Positions 47,821-57,282 of a stretch of DNA of 64,000 bases are shown here, in pieces. The notes under the pieces are model-generated. The model was not told the origin of the DNA and ran no database searches. It saw nothing but the letters and a program-made list of their open reading frames with translations. The stretch covers positions 5,216,988 through 5,280,987 of the forward strand of contig CM026427.1 of assembly GCA_014871385.1 (NCBI GenBank), written 5' to 3'. A program made the position numbers and the translations under genes. Within the stretch, counting starts at the first letter, position 1, and every line of letters starts with the position of its first letter. This DNA is from Ceratodon purpureus. Lineage: Eukaryota > Streptophyta > Bryopsida > Pseudoditrichales > Ditrichaceae.

Positions 47821-49158
47821 TCACATGCTGTCCCCGTGGACGTTGTATACATTACAGACCGAAACATCTTGTAACCTTGATACCGTTGTACCCAGAGAGA
47901 CCTTACTCATACAAGCACGCACTTTATCTCCTAGAGATTTCCCGGCCAACTTGGCCTGCTCCTCCAAGGGCAACGTCAGAACCAACTCCGCAGCTGCTTC
48001 TTCGAACTCTTTCCATGGAGGATATCGCTTATAATACCAATTCTCTAGGAGTGCAAGTCGTTCTGAAGATCTCAGCAACAGCCGTCCAGCTGACACCTCT
48101 TTGTACATCCTAAGAACAACCTTCGAAAGATCTGGCACATAATTTCCACACATCTTTGGCACATAATTTCCACACATCTTACGAATTGCATGAACTCCAT
48201 CTGCATATTTTGGAATCGCATCGCTGTGGACTATGCCACGCACTAGTTCCTCAGCTACACATTCCTCCAGCAATGACTCCAATATCCACTTCATTGCTCT
48301 CAGCTTGTGATTTGTTGAAACCTCATTTCTGTCGATCTCAGGACTCTTTCCATTCCATTCATTAGCAATATCGACAAACATCTTCTTGGCCTCGTCGTTG
48401 ACAACTCCGATAACCATCCTGGAAAATTCTGAATGGCGATCCTGTCCGATGCCATCCAGATATACTGGAAACTGCTCTCCCTTTTCACGGCACGCTCTGA
48501 ACACGGCGCGAGTGCACTCTCGAATGCCGTCACACAGCTGCTCCTTGCTCGCATCCATCCCCAGCCTGGCAACCAGGTCTTTGAGATGCATGCGGGGGAA
48601 GTCTGGGGAAGCAGCATACTCTCGAACCCTTATATCATCTTCCTCGCTCCAGCGCGTGCATGACAAGTAGAGAGAGATACGTTCCATGACCTCTTCACAA
48701 TATATCTGTGAAGCCACTTTCAGAGTCTCCAGAGCCTGTTCGACGCCTTCAAAGCTCGGAAATGGCGAGTACATTCGGGAGAAGCAATCGATGTAGGATT
48801 CAACCCCTGTTTGAGCCTCCAGCTCAAACCCCATCGGTGATGATTTACATGCCTTCGATGCTGGCCCGTTCCATCTCTCGCTCAAGCAAGTGTTGAAGTA
48901 CTTGCTGTGAGTGCTCAACACGCGAGAATGCAAACGGATGCAAGCTAGCTTGTGGTCCTTTGTGCCACCACTTCGTACCAAGATGATGGAAACATCGTGA
49001 CCAGTTGCTCCCTTCCCACCAAGTGTCCACTCCTCCATGTGCTCCTCCATGTGCTCCTCCATCTGCACCTCCATCTGCTCCCCGTGCTCCTCAACCTGCA
49101 CAAGTTTCACAACACCCCCACATGCTTTCAAGACCAATTTTTGAACAATTTTTAACAT
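47821..49158 (-). CDS. BTB/POZ domain protein, 445 aa
   Basis: A single-exon frame from ATG 49158 to TGA 47821. I chose this ATG because the frame further upstream opens only with a TTG. Residues about 45-150 look like a BTB/POZ fold (GHDVSIILVR, then IRLHSRVLSTHSKYFNTCLS and an YSPFPSFEGVEQALETLKVA core). A helical C-terminal half follows that resembles plant BTB proteins of the At3g05675 type. Such proteins usually act as substrate adaptors of cullin-3 ubiquitin ligases; that is family knowledge. The N-terminus carries EEHMEEHMEEW repeats. An exact 24-base tandem duplication (48133-48180) makes KMCGNYVP occur twice and stays in frame. No disruption is seen, so the gene is probably functional. 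Confidence 0.8.
   Translation of the reverse strand: MLKIVQKLVLKACGGVVKLVQVEEHGEQMEVQMEEHMEEHMEEWTLGGKGATGHDVSIILVRSGGTKDHKLACIRLHSRVLSTHSKYFNTCLSERWNGPASKACKSSPMGFELEAQTGVESYIDCFSRMYSPFPSFEGVEQALETLKVASQIYCEEVMERISLYLSCTRWSEEDDIRVREYAASPDFPRMHLKDLVARLGMDASKEQLCDGIRECTRAVFRACREKGEQFPVYLDGIGQDRHSEFSRMVIGVVNDEAKKMFVDIANEWNGKSPEIDRNEVSTNHKLRAMKWILESLLEECVAEELVRGIVHSDAIPKYADGVHAIRKMCGNYVPKMCGNYVPDLSKVVLRMYKEVSAGRLLLRSSERLALLENWYYKRYPPWKEFEEAAAELVLTLPLEEQAKLAGKSLGDKVRACMSKVSLGTTVSRLQDVSVCNVYNVHGDSM
48133..48180. repeat. 24-bp tandem duplication inside BTB gene
   Basis: Two identical 24-base copies, TGGCACATAATTTCCACACA plus TCTT, in frame. They add eight residues to the protein. Confidence 0.95.
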
Positions 49159-49765
49159 AGAAGGATTTAGAAAGTTTCTACGACATATGTATCGATTCAA
49201 AACACAAATCAAAGATTGCAGGGACGGGGAGCTACAAATCTCAGAACGTTTTAAGTTTGAAGCATTACACTCTAAGACTTACAATTACGATTGATACTAA
49301 CACACGTTCTTCACAAGGACATACAGGTAGCTGAATTGAACCAAGCTTGTTGTTTTGTGTTGAGAGTACAATCCCAGTTAACTGAGGTTAAGTTTTGATG
49401 TTACCAAGGATACCACTGCAGATGTTTCTGAGAGAACGATTCCAATTAACTGAGGATAAGTGAGATTAAGTGGTAGTGTAGATATTACCAAAGTTTATGA
49501 CCCTCCTTTAATTATATGTAACCCTGAGAAGACACTCAGTCTCTTCGTGACAAGAGTTTGTATCACCCAGTGACGTGCATGACTTAAGGTGTATTCCTGC
49601 ATGCTAATGGAGGAACTGTTAGTAGTATACGGTAGGTGGCTCGAAACCCACACAGCACCGTAAACCAGCACTAGTGTCCATGACCGGCCGTCGATCATCC
49701 TCAAGCGAGCGCCCACAGCCGTCGATCTCTCGGCCTGCCGCAGTTGACACATTCTTGCCTCCTGC
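49159..49765. other. Promoter side of BTB gene and spacer
   Basis: Upstream DNA of the minus-strand BTB gene. A related phrase (CCAGTTAACTGAGGTTAAG / CCAATTAACTGAGGATAAG) occurs near 49374 and 49442, a short direct repeat. No gene. Confidence 0.35.
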
Positions 49766-51581
49766 GTAGAGGTCTTGGTAGCGTCGAGGTCTTCGAGTTG
49801 AGGTCTTCGAGTCGAGGTCTTGGCAGCGAAGAGGTCTTGGGACGCTCATCTGGCCATTTCTTTTACTTTTACTTTTACTTTTTCTTGTTCACTGCTGACT
49901 CCAGTTTTCTTCTCCTTCCAATTATTTTACTGCTACAGTGCCTGGAAAACGTTTTAGTCCTGTGTGGAGCAATAATGAGCATTTAAGGTATACACACCTA
50001 TGACCGATAACTTAAGCATTTCAACATAGTAAATCTTGGGTTTTCAATAAGGAGTTATTTTTTGTGCGGAGTATTACAAGGTTAATGAAGAATGAGCATT
50101 TTTTCAAAATTAATTCAGTAAAATTCAAATTTCTACAAATTTTTTTGTTTAAAAGTGGCCCAGATCCATGAGTGACATATAAATTTACCCATGACCGACA
50201 ACAACAAGAAGAGTAGTGAACAACAACATGTCCATAACACTTACAGAGGCATTCTATTGGAGGATGCATCCTAAATCTATTGTTCATCAATTATTGGTTA
50301 CTGGTTTTCCATTGCTCTGCAATGGGGAAGCCTACTTATCAGTCATGGGTTCATTATCGGTCATGGGTGTGTATACCTTATGTGCACTTGAGCATTCTAT
50401 ACTCACTCTTTCTTCGTCAAAGTCAAAGACTACTTCGTTCTTGCCAAAGCATAGATGTAGTTACCGAAAATTGTTTTTTTAAGGCCAAAAACAAAAAATG
50501 AAAATAAATAAACTACCGGTTGTTAGATACATGTAGTTGATTATGAATAATACTTAGATGTTTGAGCATGATGTTTTTTTTTTTTTCCCATATTCTACTT
50601 CAGAAAAATGTCTTTGTACTTTGAAATATAGTTTTTTTGTCTACTACTTATTTGAACATGGACTAATTAAAGAAACACATCCTAAGAATGTAGTGGAAGC
50701 ATAGTAGAAATATGATTAAGTAAAGTTTATTCAAAAAAATTATGTAATTATACCATCAATTAATGTAACACTAATTATACCATTAATGTAACACAACATC
50801 AACAATTCCTTTCAATTTCTACTATCTTAAAGACACAAAGGCCAAAGCCACACTACCATACCTTAAAACTACACTGGCACAGAAATCATTATGCCATGGC
50901 CACAAGCCATATTATTGTAATTGACAAAATACCATTATTGAAACTTGTCTTATTCAAATTTAATCCTTTTAATCAAAATTAGCAAGGTTCTATGAATCCT
51001 TCAATGAGAACAAACTCAAAAATCTGATCACAAAATTTAAAATTCACAATTAAGCACAGTCCAAGGCAATTATCAATTATCAATTACCAAATGTCCAACC
51101 TGCTATGTCATATAGTAGAGGGAGGTTCCATAAACACATGTTCCACCACATGTACACAACACTCCACAAAGTTCTGAAAACCACAATCCATGATGTATAG
51201 ATGGTCATGTTGAAAGTGTTGCAAAGCAGGGCCGAGTAGAAACTGCACAAGTTGGGCACAACTCAGAACTTTACTTTTCGAAATTGTTTGAGACTGTCTC
51301 CCTAGAGAGGCAGAATAATAATATTACCAGGACGCATGCTAGAAAAAAACTAGTACAGGCAACTACCTAGAATTTTTAAAGAGCTGTGAGTACTTAGAGC
51401 TAGCTTTATTCATAATTCTCTTATATGTGCGTGGCCATGACTGTATGTCAATGGCTTTTGGAGTAGTTGCAGGATGCTGGCCTGTATAAAAACCTGCATC
51501 GAAGATTGAGATATATTCTTTTCCGATTAGAAATTCTATTCCTGTCCACTCTTTGCTGATTTCTTCAGTAACCCCCTTCAA
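49766..51581. repeat. Duplicated segment copy 2 (contiguous)
   Basis: Corresponds to 40867-41150 joined directly to 44217-45371. The only extra sequence is a 393-bp MITE at 49986-50378. This copy runs into the intact 263-aa gene at its right end, so it is the likely parental arrangement at that side. Confidence 0.85.
49986..50378. mobile_element. 393-bp MITE with TA target duplication
   Basis: Terminal inverted repeats AGGTATACACACC, then (T/C)ATGACCGATAA, at both ends, flanked by TA (49984-49985 and 50379-50380). The same locus without the element is present at 41111-41120 (TTTATGTGCA), which proves insertion and a 2-bp TA duplication as in Tc1/mariner-type (Stowaway-like) elements. It has no coding capacity. 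A subterminal CCCATGACCGA repeat lies near 50189. Confidence 0.92.
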
Positions 51582-52154
51582 GTCGATTCTGTACCAAGTG
51601 TTGGCCATCCTGTTTCTGTCTTCATGATATCTGAGTTTAAATACCTCGTCTGGTTTGATACTCACCAGCTCAGTGTAGACGGCCGCATGATGTCCTGGCT
51701 GGTCCACTTTCTCGCTGAGCATTACTGTAGTATTCGTGAGATTCTTAATTTTTTTCTTGTTTCTCAACAGATGCTTCTCCCTTATAATCTGTAAAATGTC
51801 AGCTTTAAATGCAATTGTCATAAGCCTCGTCATTGGAACCAAACTATGATCCCTGGGAATACCATCCAAGAAAAATCTCCCCCCTTTGTCTTCACGTATG
51901 TAGATAATCTGGTAAAATTCAAAATCCTTATATTGTATACTGAGAGCATGATCCCTGTCGAAAGGATCTTTCAATCGTAGCACCCGAAAGTCCAGAGTTT
52001 CATCTCTGATCCTTGTGGGAACCGGTAGTTCTTCGTTTAGTTTCAGATGAGCTTCGCTAATTAAACCGTTGACTTGGCCTTTCCTGCAATCAATCACCGA
52101 TGCTGAACGATTTACCAGCAGTGTGTAGAGAATGGCGACTTTAACTTCATGCAT
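51363..52154 (-). CDS. Unknown 263-aa protein
   Basis: Open frame from ATG 52154 to TAG 51363. An upstream exon is possible, because a donor-like TTGAAG|GTACAT lies just 5'. The product has alternating hydrophobic and charged segments (YKDFEFYQIIYIREDKGGRF, RLMTIAFKADILQIIREKHL) and a basic linker (RNKKKIKNLTN), suggesting an alpha/beta globular protein without signal peptide or membrane helix. No family is recognised. Its last 73 codons are duplicated as a fragment at 45153-45371. It sits downstream of, and on the same strand as, a membrane-protein gene, and both may be lineage-specific. Confidence 0.6.
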   Translation of the reverse strand: MHEVKVAILYTLLVNRSASVIDCRKGQVNGLISEAHLKLNEELPVPTRIRDETLDFRVLRLKDPFDRDHALSIQYKDFEFYQIIYIREDKGGRFFLDGIPRDHSLVPMTRLMTIAFKADILQIIREKHLLRNKKKIKNLTNTTVMLSEKVDQPGHHAAVYTELVSIKPDEVFKLRYHEDRNRMANTWYRIDLKGVTEEISKEWTGIEFLIGKEYISIFDAGFYTGQHPATTPKAIDIQSWPRTYKRIMNKASSKYSQLFKNSR

Positions 52155-52403
52155 TGTCAAGCAGGATGTACCTTCAAGGCATAGCCAACATCCGTCAGTG
52201 AGATAAGAAATTTCAACTATTGGAACGGATCTTGCAAAAAATAACTTGCTCGAAGGTCCTGACCCAATTACTGGTCTAAAAATGTGTCAGAGCCCAGTCT
52301 AAAGGAGATGTCCAGGGAGCCTGTAAGCGTGATAACCAAACCAGTGATTTTACGGCATACTCACCTTGGACAGGCCGAAGCGATAGGTGATGCAGACTAA
52401 TTA
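52155..52403. other. Spacer between two minus-strand genes
   Basis: About 250 bases with no separate gene. A candidate splice acceptor or leader of the 263-aa gene may lie here. Confidence 0.3.
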
Positions 52404-53330
52404 TTAAGCCAGATTTTCGCACAGGATGTACTGAATGGCCAAGGCGCAGAGGACGCCAAATATTACAACACAGTATAATACTCTGTAACGGTAAGGCGGC
52501 CAGAGCAGGATCGCTACCTTCAACACAACCCTCTGCAGACTAGAGGGTGGCTTCCTGGGAACCCCAGCTTCCGATTCAACAAGTCGATCGAAATCAAATG
52601 AACGAGGTCCAAGCTCGTGCAGACGATGGAGCCTAACCGCGTATGTCTGCAATATACACAACCATGCTTGTCAGTCACAAGTACAATCGGCAGAAAAATA
52701 CTACCCCGAATTGTAGCAAAAACTCAACATTTGAAATACTTTGCATACTCAGTGTAGTTTGCAACGATTAGCAAGTGGCATACGAGGTGGCGTATATATC
52801 AGCTGATCTCTAGGACGGTACAAAAATAGTTGAAGAAGTAGTATGTTTACCTCGCGAGTACGTTCGTCCTTTTCCACTGATCCCTGAAGCCACGTGATGA
52901 TCCTGTTCTTTTCCCAAACTGCTGCTGTAGCGGCCAGCGTTCCGAATATTGAGAGAACAAGAGCCCACCACCTGGAGTGGCAGTTCAGGTGGGATCCCTG
53001 CGACACTGCTGTCAACAAGAGGCCTTGAAATGCAGCTGAGAAGCCCACCACCTGGTAGATCTCGTTGCTGACGTTCAAAATCTGCCCCCTGCTTGTCGCC
53101 ACTCTACCTGCAAATTTCTGCTCTATCTTCTCCCACTCCTCCTCCGCCACCTTCCAGAAATCAGAATCCGGCAGACCCCTGATCTCCAACAGATGCTGAA
53201 TCGCCTCCTTTGGGATCAAGCTGCGCTTGACCGGTGAAGCCATCACCTCATCTCTCGAAAACGAAGGCACCTGAAAGAGAGGTCCGATGACGCCACTAGT
53301 CCCAGCAGCATATGGATTCCTTCCTGCCAT
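52404..53330 (-). CDS. Two-exon membrane protein, 240 aa
   Basis: Exons 53330-52851 and 52646-52404 join in phase 0 to 240 residues from ATG to stop. Residues about 85-140 contain two hydrophobic segments (VVGFSAAFQGLLLTAVSQ and ALVLSIFGTLAATAAVW), and residues about 210-235 a third (YRVLYCVVIFGVLCALAIQY). Charged helices lie between them. This is a small multi-pass membrane protein of a type I have an impression of seeing mainly in non-seed plants, but no named family or activity can be given. The splice sites are canonical (GAG|GTAAAC, TTGCAG|ACA). It may share a promoter orientation with the downstream 263-aa gene. Confidence 0.75.
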
Positions 53331-54452
53331 CACGAAATATATACGTACGGCGTCCTCGAGACAAGAGCTGAACGTTCAAGATCACGACTGCCAGGCTCAG
53401 CTTCGGCATTCTCGTCCAGATAGTTCTACGTGTGGGCACACATGATAGGATCCAGTCAATCCAAGTAACCTGCAATCAAAAAGACTATTGGAAAATATTA
53501 GTAGTAAAAGATGATTCCATAAACACATTCATTGGTTATGGCAAATTATTCTTAGGAACTTTCAACTGAATTTCGGTACCATATTTCGGTACCATATTTC
53601 GGTACCATATACAAATATGCGGTCAACTAACTCGGATGAAAATTGTGATCCAGGGAAAACTAATACAGTATTGAGCTGACGAAGTCCTTGGTTAAGATGG
53701 CTTGGTCATGCCTCGTGATTGCTGAAAGTTGGCCAACAGTGAACTATCAAACAAGAAAGTCTGTACTTAAAGTCTGTACTGAATAGTCCTACCGACTGGA
53801 AATTTCAATCATCCAAGAGGTAAATGACACGCTGCGCTTACCGTCATGCAGAGCGGCATATCCTGAAGCTCTGAACTGCAGAAGGTCAGCTGGCTACTTC
53901 TTCATGTAATATGAACCTCGAGAAGTAGTGGTCGCAGCGGTGCCATTGATAATCGAGCCATACTTCCCTCTTGGGTCCTGGCCCTGTGCACTCTAGTCGG
54001 CAGCACAATCGGTAATGCTGCTGACCCGTGACTTTGGCTAAAAAGGTTGCAGACAGACCGTGGAATAAACCTGGAAATTGCAATAAGGGACATGCTAGCT
54101 ATTCATAAAAGGACGGAAACTACATCACATTAGAGCTTTACTTTAAGCCGGTCCGTGGTTGTGGAAATACATCAATGCACTGTACATTGCCCTAACAGAA
54201 ACTTGCAAAATAAAATATTGAAAGAAGTTAAAAAAAACAAAAACAAAAGCCATTAAATTGCAAAGAATGAACCTCAAAGATTTAAAGACCATTTTACAAT
54301 CCCTTTGTGGGAAGTACTTGTAATTTTGAAAACTGCCTCCAGGTTGACAAATTGATTAAAAAACTGACCTTCGATCAGTAAACTCCTCTAGTCGTGCCTG
54401 CATCAGAAGGCTGCACCTCAATTTACTATGTATATACAATCTAAAAGCCTGC
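53331..54452. other. Intergenic with a 13-bp triplicate
   Basis: Promoter side of the membrane-protein gene and 3' flank of the SUMO-like-domain gene. TTTCGGTACCATA is repeated three times in tandem at 53571-53609. No coding domain is seen in frames at 53886-54093. Confidence 0.45.
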
Positions 54453-56007
54453 TCAACTACTAGAACTCTTATCATACACTTCAATGATGTCTTCATCTTC
54501 CATATCGTGTTCCTTGGGTGTGCTGTTTGAAGCGAGTTGGTCTCCATCAAAACGAAAGCTCAAATTCGGAAGAGAAGCCTTCACCATTTTTGCATACTGA
54601 GCGAACAGTTTCTCAAACTTGTCGGTCTGTCAATTGCATCCACAAGAACATCAGGGAGGTAATCAAAGCTGTAGAATAAATTGGAAGCAGAGCTCTTAGA
54701 TTGGCACCTAAGGTGTTGAGATATGATATGTTGCAATCAATCGAATTAGTACCAGAAAATATATGACATGGTTAGAACAACAACGGTATTCACTTGGAAA
54801 CTCTGACAAGAGAGGGAGGATACTTCTCTAGGAGTCTGCGAACAATTGTTTCTCTAGAAAATGTCAACCATGATGCTGGTTCTCAATCAAGGGAAACAGG
54901 GGTGCATTTTCTCACCGCGTATATCCGAATAGATTGAGAATTTCCAGATTTATCTTGAACTTTAATCAAAACCTTCTCCTTCTCCTCTGATGCGCCGACT
55001 TCACTCTTTGGTGGTTCCACGTCAGATTCCAAAACCTTCGGCAGCGGCTCTACCTCTGGACGTTGTTGTGCTTGAATCCTTGCCAGCTCCTCAATGTTTT
55101 TTATTGCACCTGGTGATGCCAATTGCTGTAGCATCATTAACTCTTTTCTCCTTTCCCTGAACACAAAATTGGAGCCACGACATGAGAAGATGAATTGCAC
55201 AAGCATACGATGTCCAGATTTATGAGGCTGGAAATTCTGCATCTCTAACATGAATATAAGTATAAAAGATACGCATGCCAACAACAGATATTACACACAA
55301 AATAAGCTTCAACCTTAATTGTCGCAATGCAAGATTTCCAGTAGAAAATGCAGGTTGGGGAATCTTCGGTAACTGGGGAGACGAAGACATCAACCAGCTA
55401 TCATCGTCATCGTCATCGTCCAAGACTATCTTCTTGACAGGAGCCTTCTGAGGAGCTCGAGTCGATGGTTCCTAGTCATGGCCAATCTTGATATCAGGAC
55501 TAAATCCAAAAAGCACAAGGTCCCTGAACACGTAACGCCTATTCGCCTACTTTTGCATGAAACTATGATTCCCATCTCTTATCAAGAGAAGTGATCATAA
55601 GGGTATGTGGCGGGCGGCCAGACTAAGTGCTTTCTCGTAGTGATGCAATAACTACATAAAACAACCCTTATTTGAGGGAAAGTGAGAACATGTCTGCAAA
55701 CCTTAGCTGGCGCAATCTCAGGCCTGCGCTTGGGTGCTGATGCAGTTACGAGGTCCTCATCGTCACTGTCATCTGTTTCCAACGCAGCGACAACAAAAAG
55801 AAGGCTCAGTCACTTCGCAATACCACTAACAACTCTATCATGAACTAGTTGCACAGCCAATTACAGTATCATAAAGCTTTGATGCAATAAGCAAGTGACC
55901 ACAGTACTCAATACAATGCACTAACCACTTAAAAATGTTGGAACTGGAACAACTGTTCTGCTGTAGTTGTAAAGAGGCTCAAACTCGTCATCGTCGTCGT
56001 CTTCCAT
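54453..56007 (-). CDS. SUMO-like-domain protein (RAD60/ESC2/NIP45 family), 241 aa
   Basis: Exons 56007-55926, 55772-55702, 55471-55314, 55156-54916 and 54626-54453 join in frame to 241 residues. The protein opens with an acidic block (MEDDDDDEFEPLYNYSRTVV), has acidic/basic linkers typical of SUMO-binding regions (VKKIVLDDDDDD), and ends in a ubiquitin/SUMO-like beta-grasp domain. That domain contains VLIKVQDKSGNSQSIRIY, DKFEKLFAQYAK and EDEDIIEVYD. No terminal di-glycine is present, so it is not conjugated. This is the layout of RAD60/ESC2/NIP45 proteins, which bind the SUMO E2 in genome maintenance (family knowledge). Two upstream noncoding-like exons (56923-56870 and 56438-56407) carry an earlier ATG that is out of frame, so the start at 56007 is preferred. 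Confidence 0.8.
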
Positions 56008-57282
56008 CTAGTCATCCACATAACAGGACGTACAATGAGAAAACGAAACCCTCAGAGCACATTGCCAATCCAGAGAACCAGAAGAGGACCCAACATGACC
56101 CTGACACCAGGCCTTTGTCCAGAAGAATATTTGAAGTGTAACTCCCCATTCCGGTCCTTCTTCACTACTCAAATCAATGTGTACCATGTAACTAACTCAA
56201 GGAAGATCAGATTCATCTTCAAAACACGGTGACAGTGAAGGATCGATTTGTTTTCTCCACTAAAACCTAATTCACGTAGCTAAGAGACTGAGAGGTAACC
56301 CAGATAGCCATTCACTCTAGAAATGAATTCTCGAGGCACAAAACCTGAATTCAAAACCCAGTAACCACTACGAATTCCATCGCAGAACAAACACAGATTC
56401 TCAGACCTTCCCGTAAAGCCGAATCCAAATCCATCATACTGCAACGATGATGATTACAGACGCTCTACAGCTAGAACGGTTGATTCTAGAACCCAGCTTA
56501 GAAAAAACAACCCCGAGCATGAGCTACAAGGGATGATTCAAAACAGACTTCCTCGAATTCGCTTCACCAATCCTTCCACTCACAACCAACCTCATCAACG
56601 CAACATCGGAAGAGCGAAAACCTAACAACCCTAGAACATGAATGCCCTCAACAGCAACCCAGATCAAACAACCTGATTCCTCTCAATCCAAAAAACTCCC
56701 AAAATTCAAAACCCATCCCTCATTAACCACAATCACCAAAACTAAACTCCTCTCGGAACAAACCTCATCCGATCCAACAAAGCCAACCTCAATAAACTCC
56801 AAAACCCAAATGAAACAGAAACCCACAAAACACACCAAAGTCAGATCCCCTCCCACAAAACCCACATACCGGATCAATGCTCAATCGCTTCAGAGCAATC
56901 ACGTCCTCTGCTCTCGCCGCCATCTCACCAAACCTCGGAACCTCGAAATGTAAAATAACCTCCGACTGTGGACTGTTATATTGTTGTCTAGTAGGGTTTG
57001 AACTTTGAATTTGCTTTTCATGCTTGCAACGTTGCGGAGCTTCACTTTGAAGTTTGAATCCACTTTTGCATATGTATTATTTTAGAAATAGGATATATGC
57101 AGACTTTTACTTACAAGACTTCAGATGGAGTCTGGAAATATAAAGTTTGACATATTTTGAGATTAGATTCGTTTGCATGATATGAATATATAAGGTCCTT
57201 CAAGTTGTGAGATCGTTGTGTTTTGGTTGTGTTCTGATTGTGAGTATTATCTTTTTGAGATTAGAGACGCTGGTTTGGAAAG
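56008..57282. promoter_or_regulatory. Divergent promoter region and 5' exons of the SUMO-like gene
   Basis: Two minus-strand exon-like segments, 56923-56870 (ATG, 18 codons, donor CCG|GTATGT) and 56438-56407 (acceptor GCAG), precede the SUMO-like gene. They end in a phase that does not fit ATG 56007, which suggests a spliced leader with an upstream ORF. The roughly 360 bases from 56923 to 57283 separate the two divergent genes and probably act as a shared promoter. Confidence 0.5.

Noticed and set aside
44217..51581. Direct repeats as LTRs of a retrotransposon
   Set aside because: No TG...CA ends, no primer-binding site, no polyprotein between them, and the repeats include coding sequence of a neighbouring gene.
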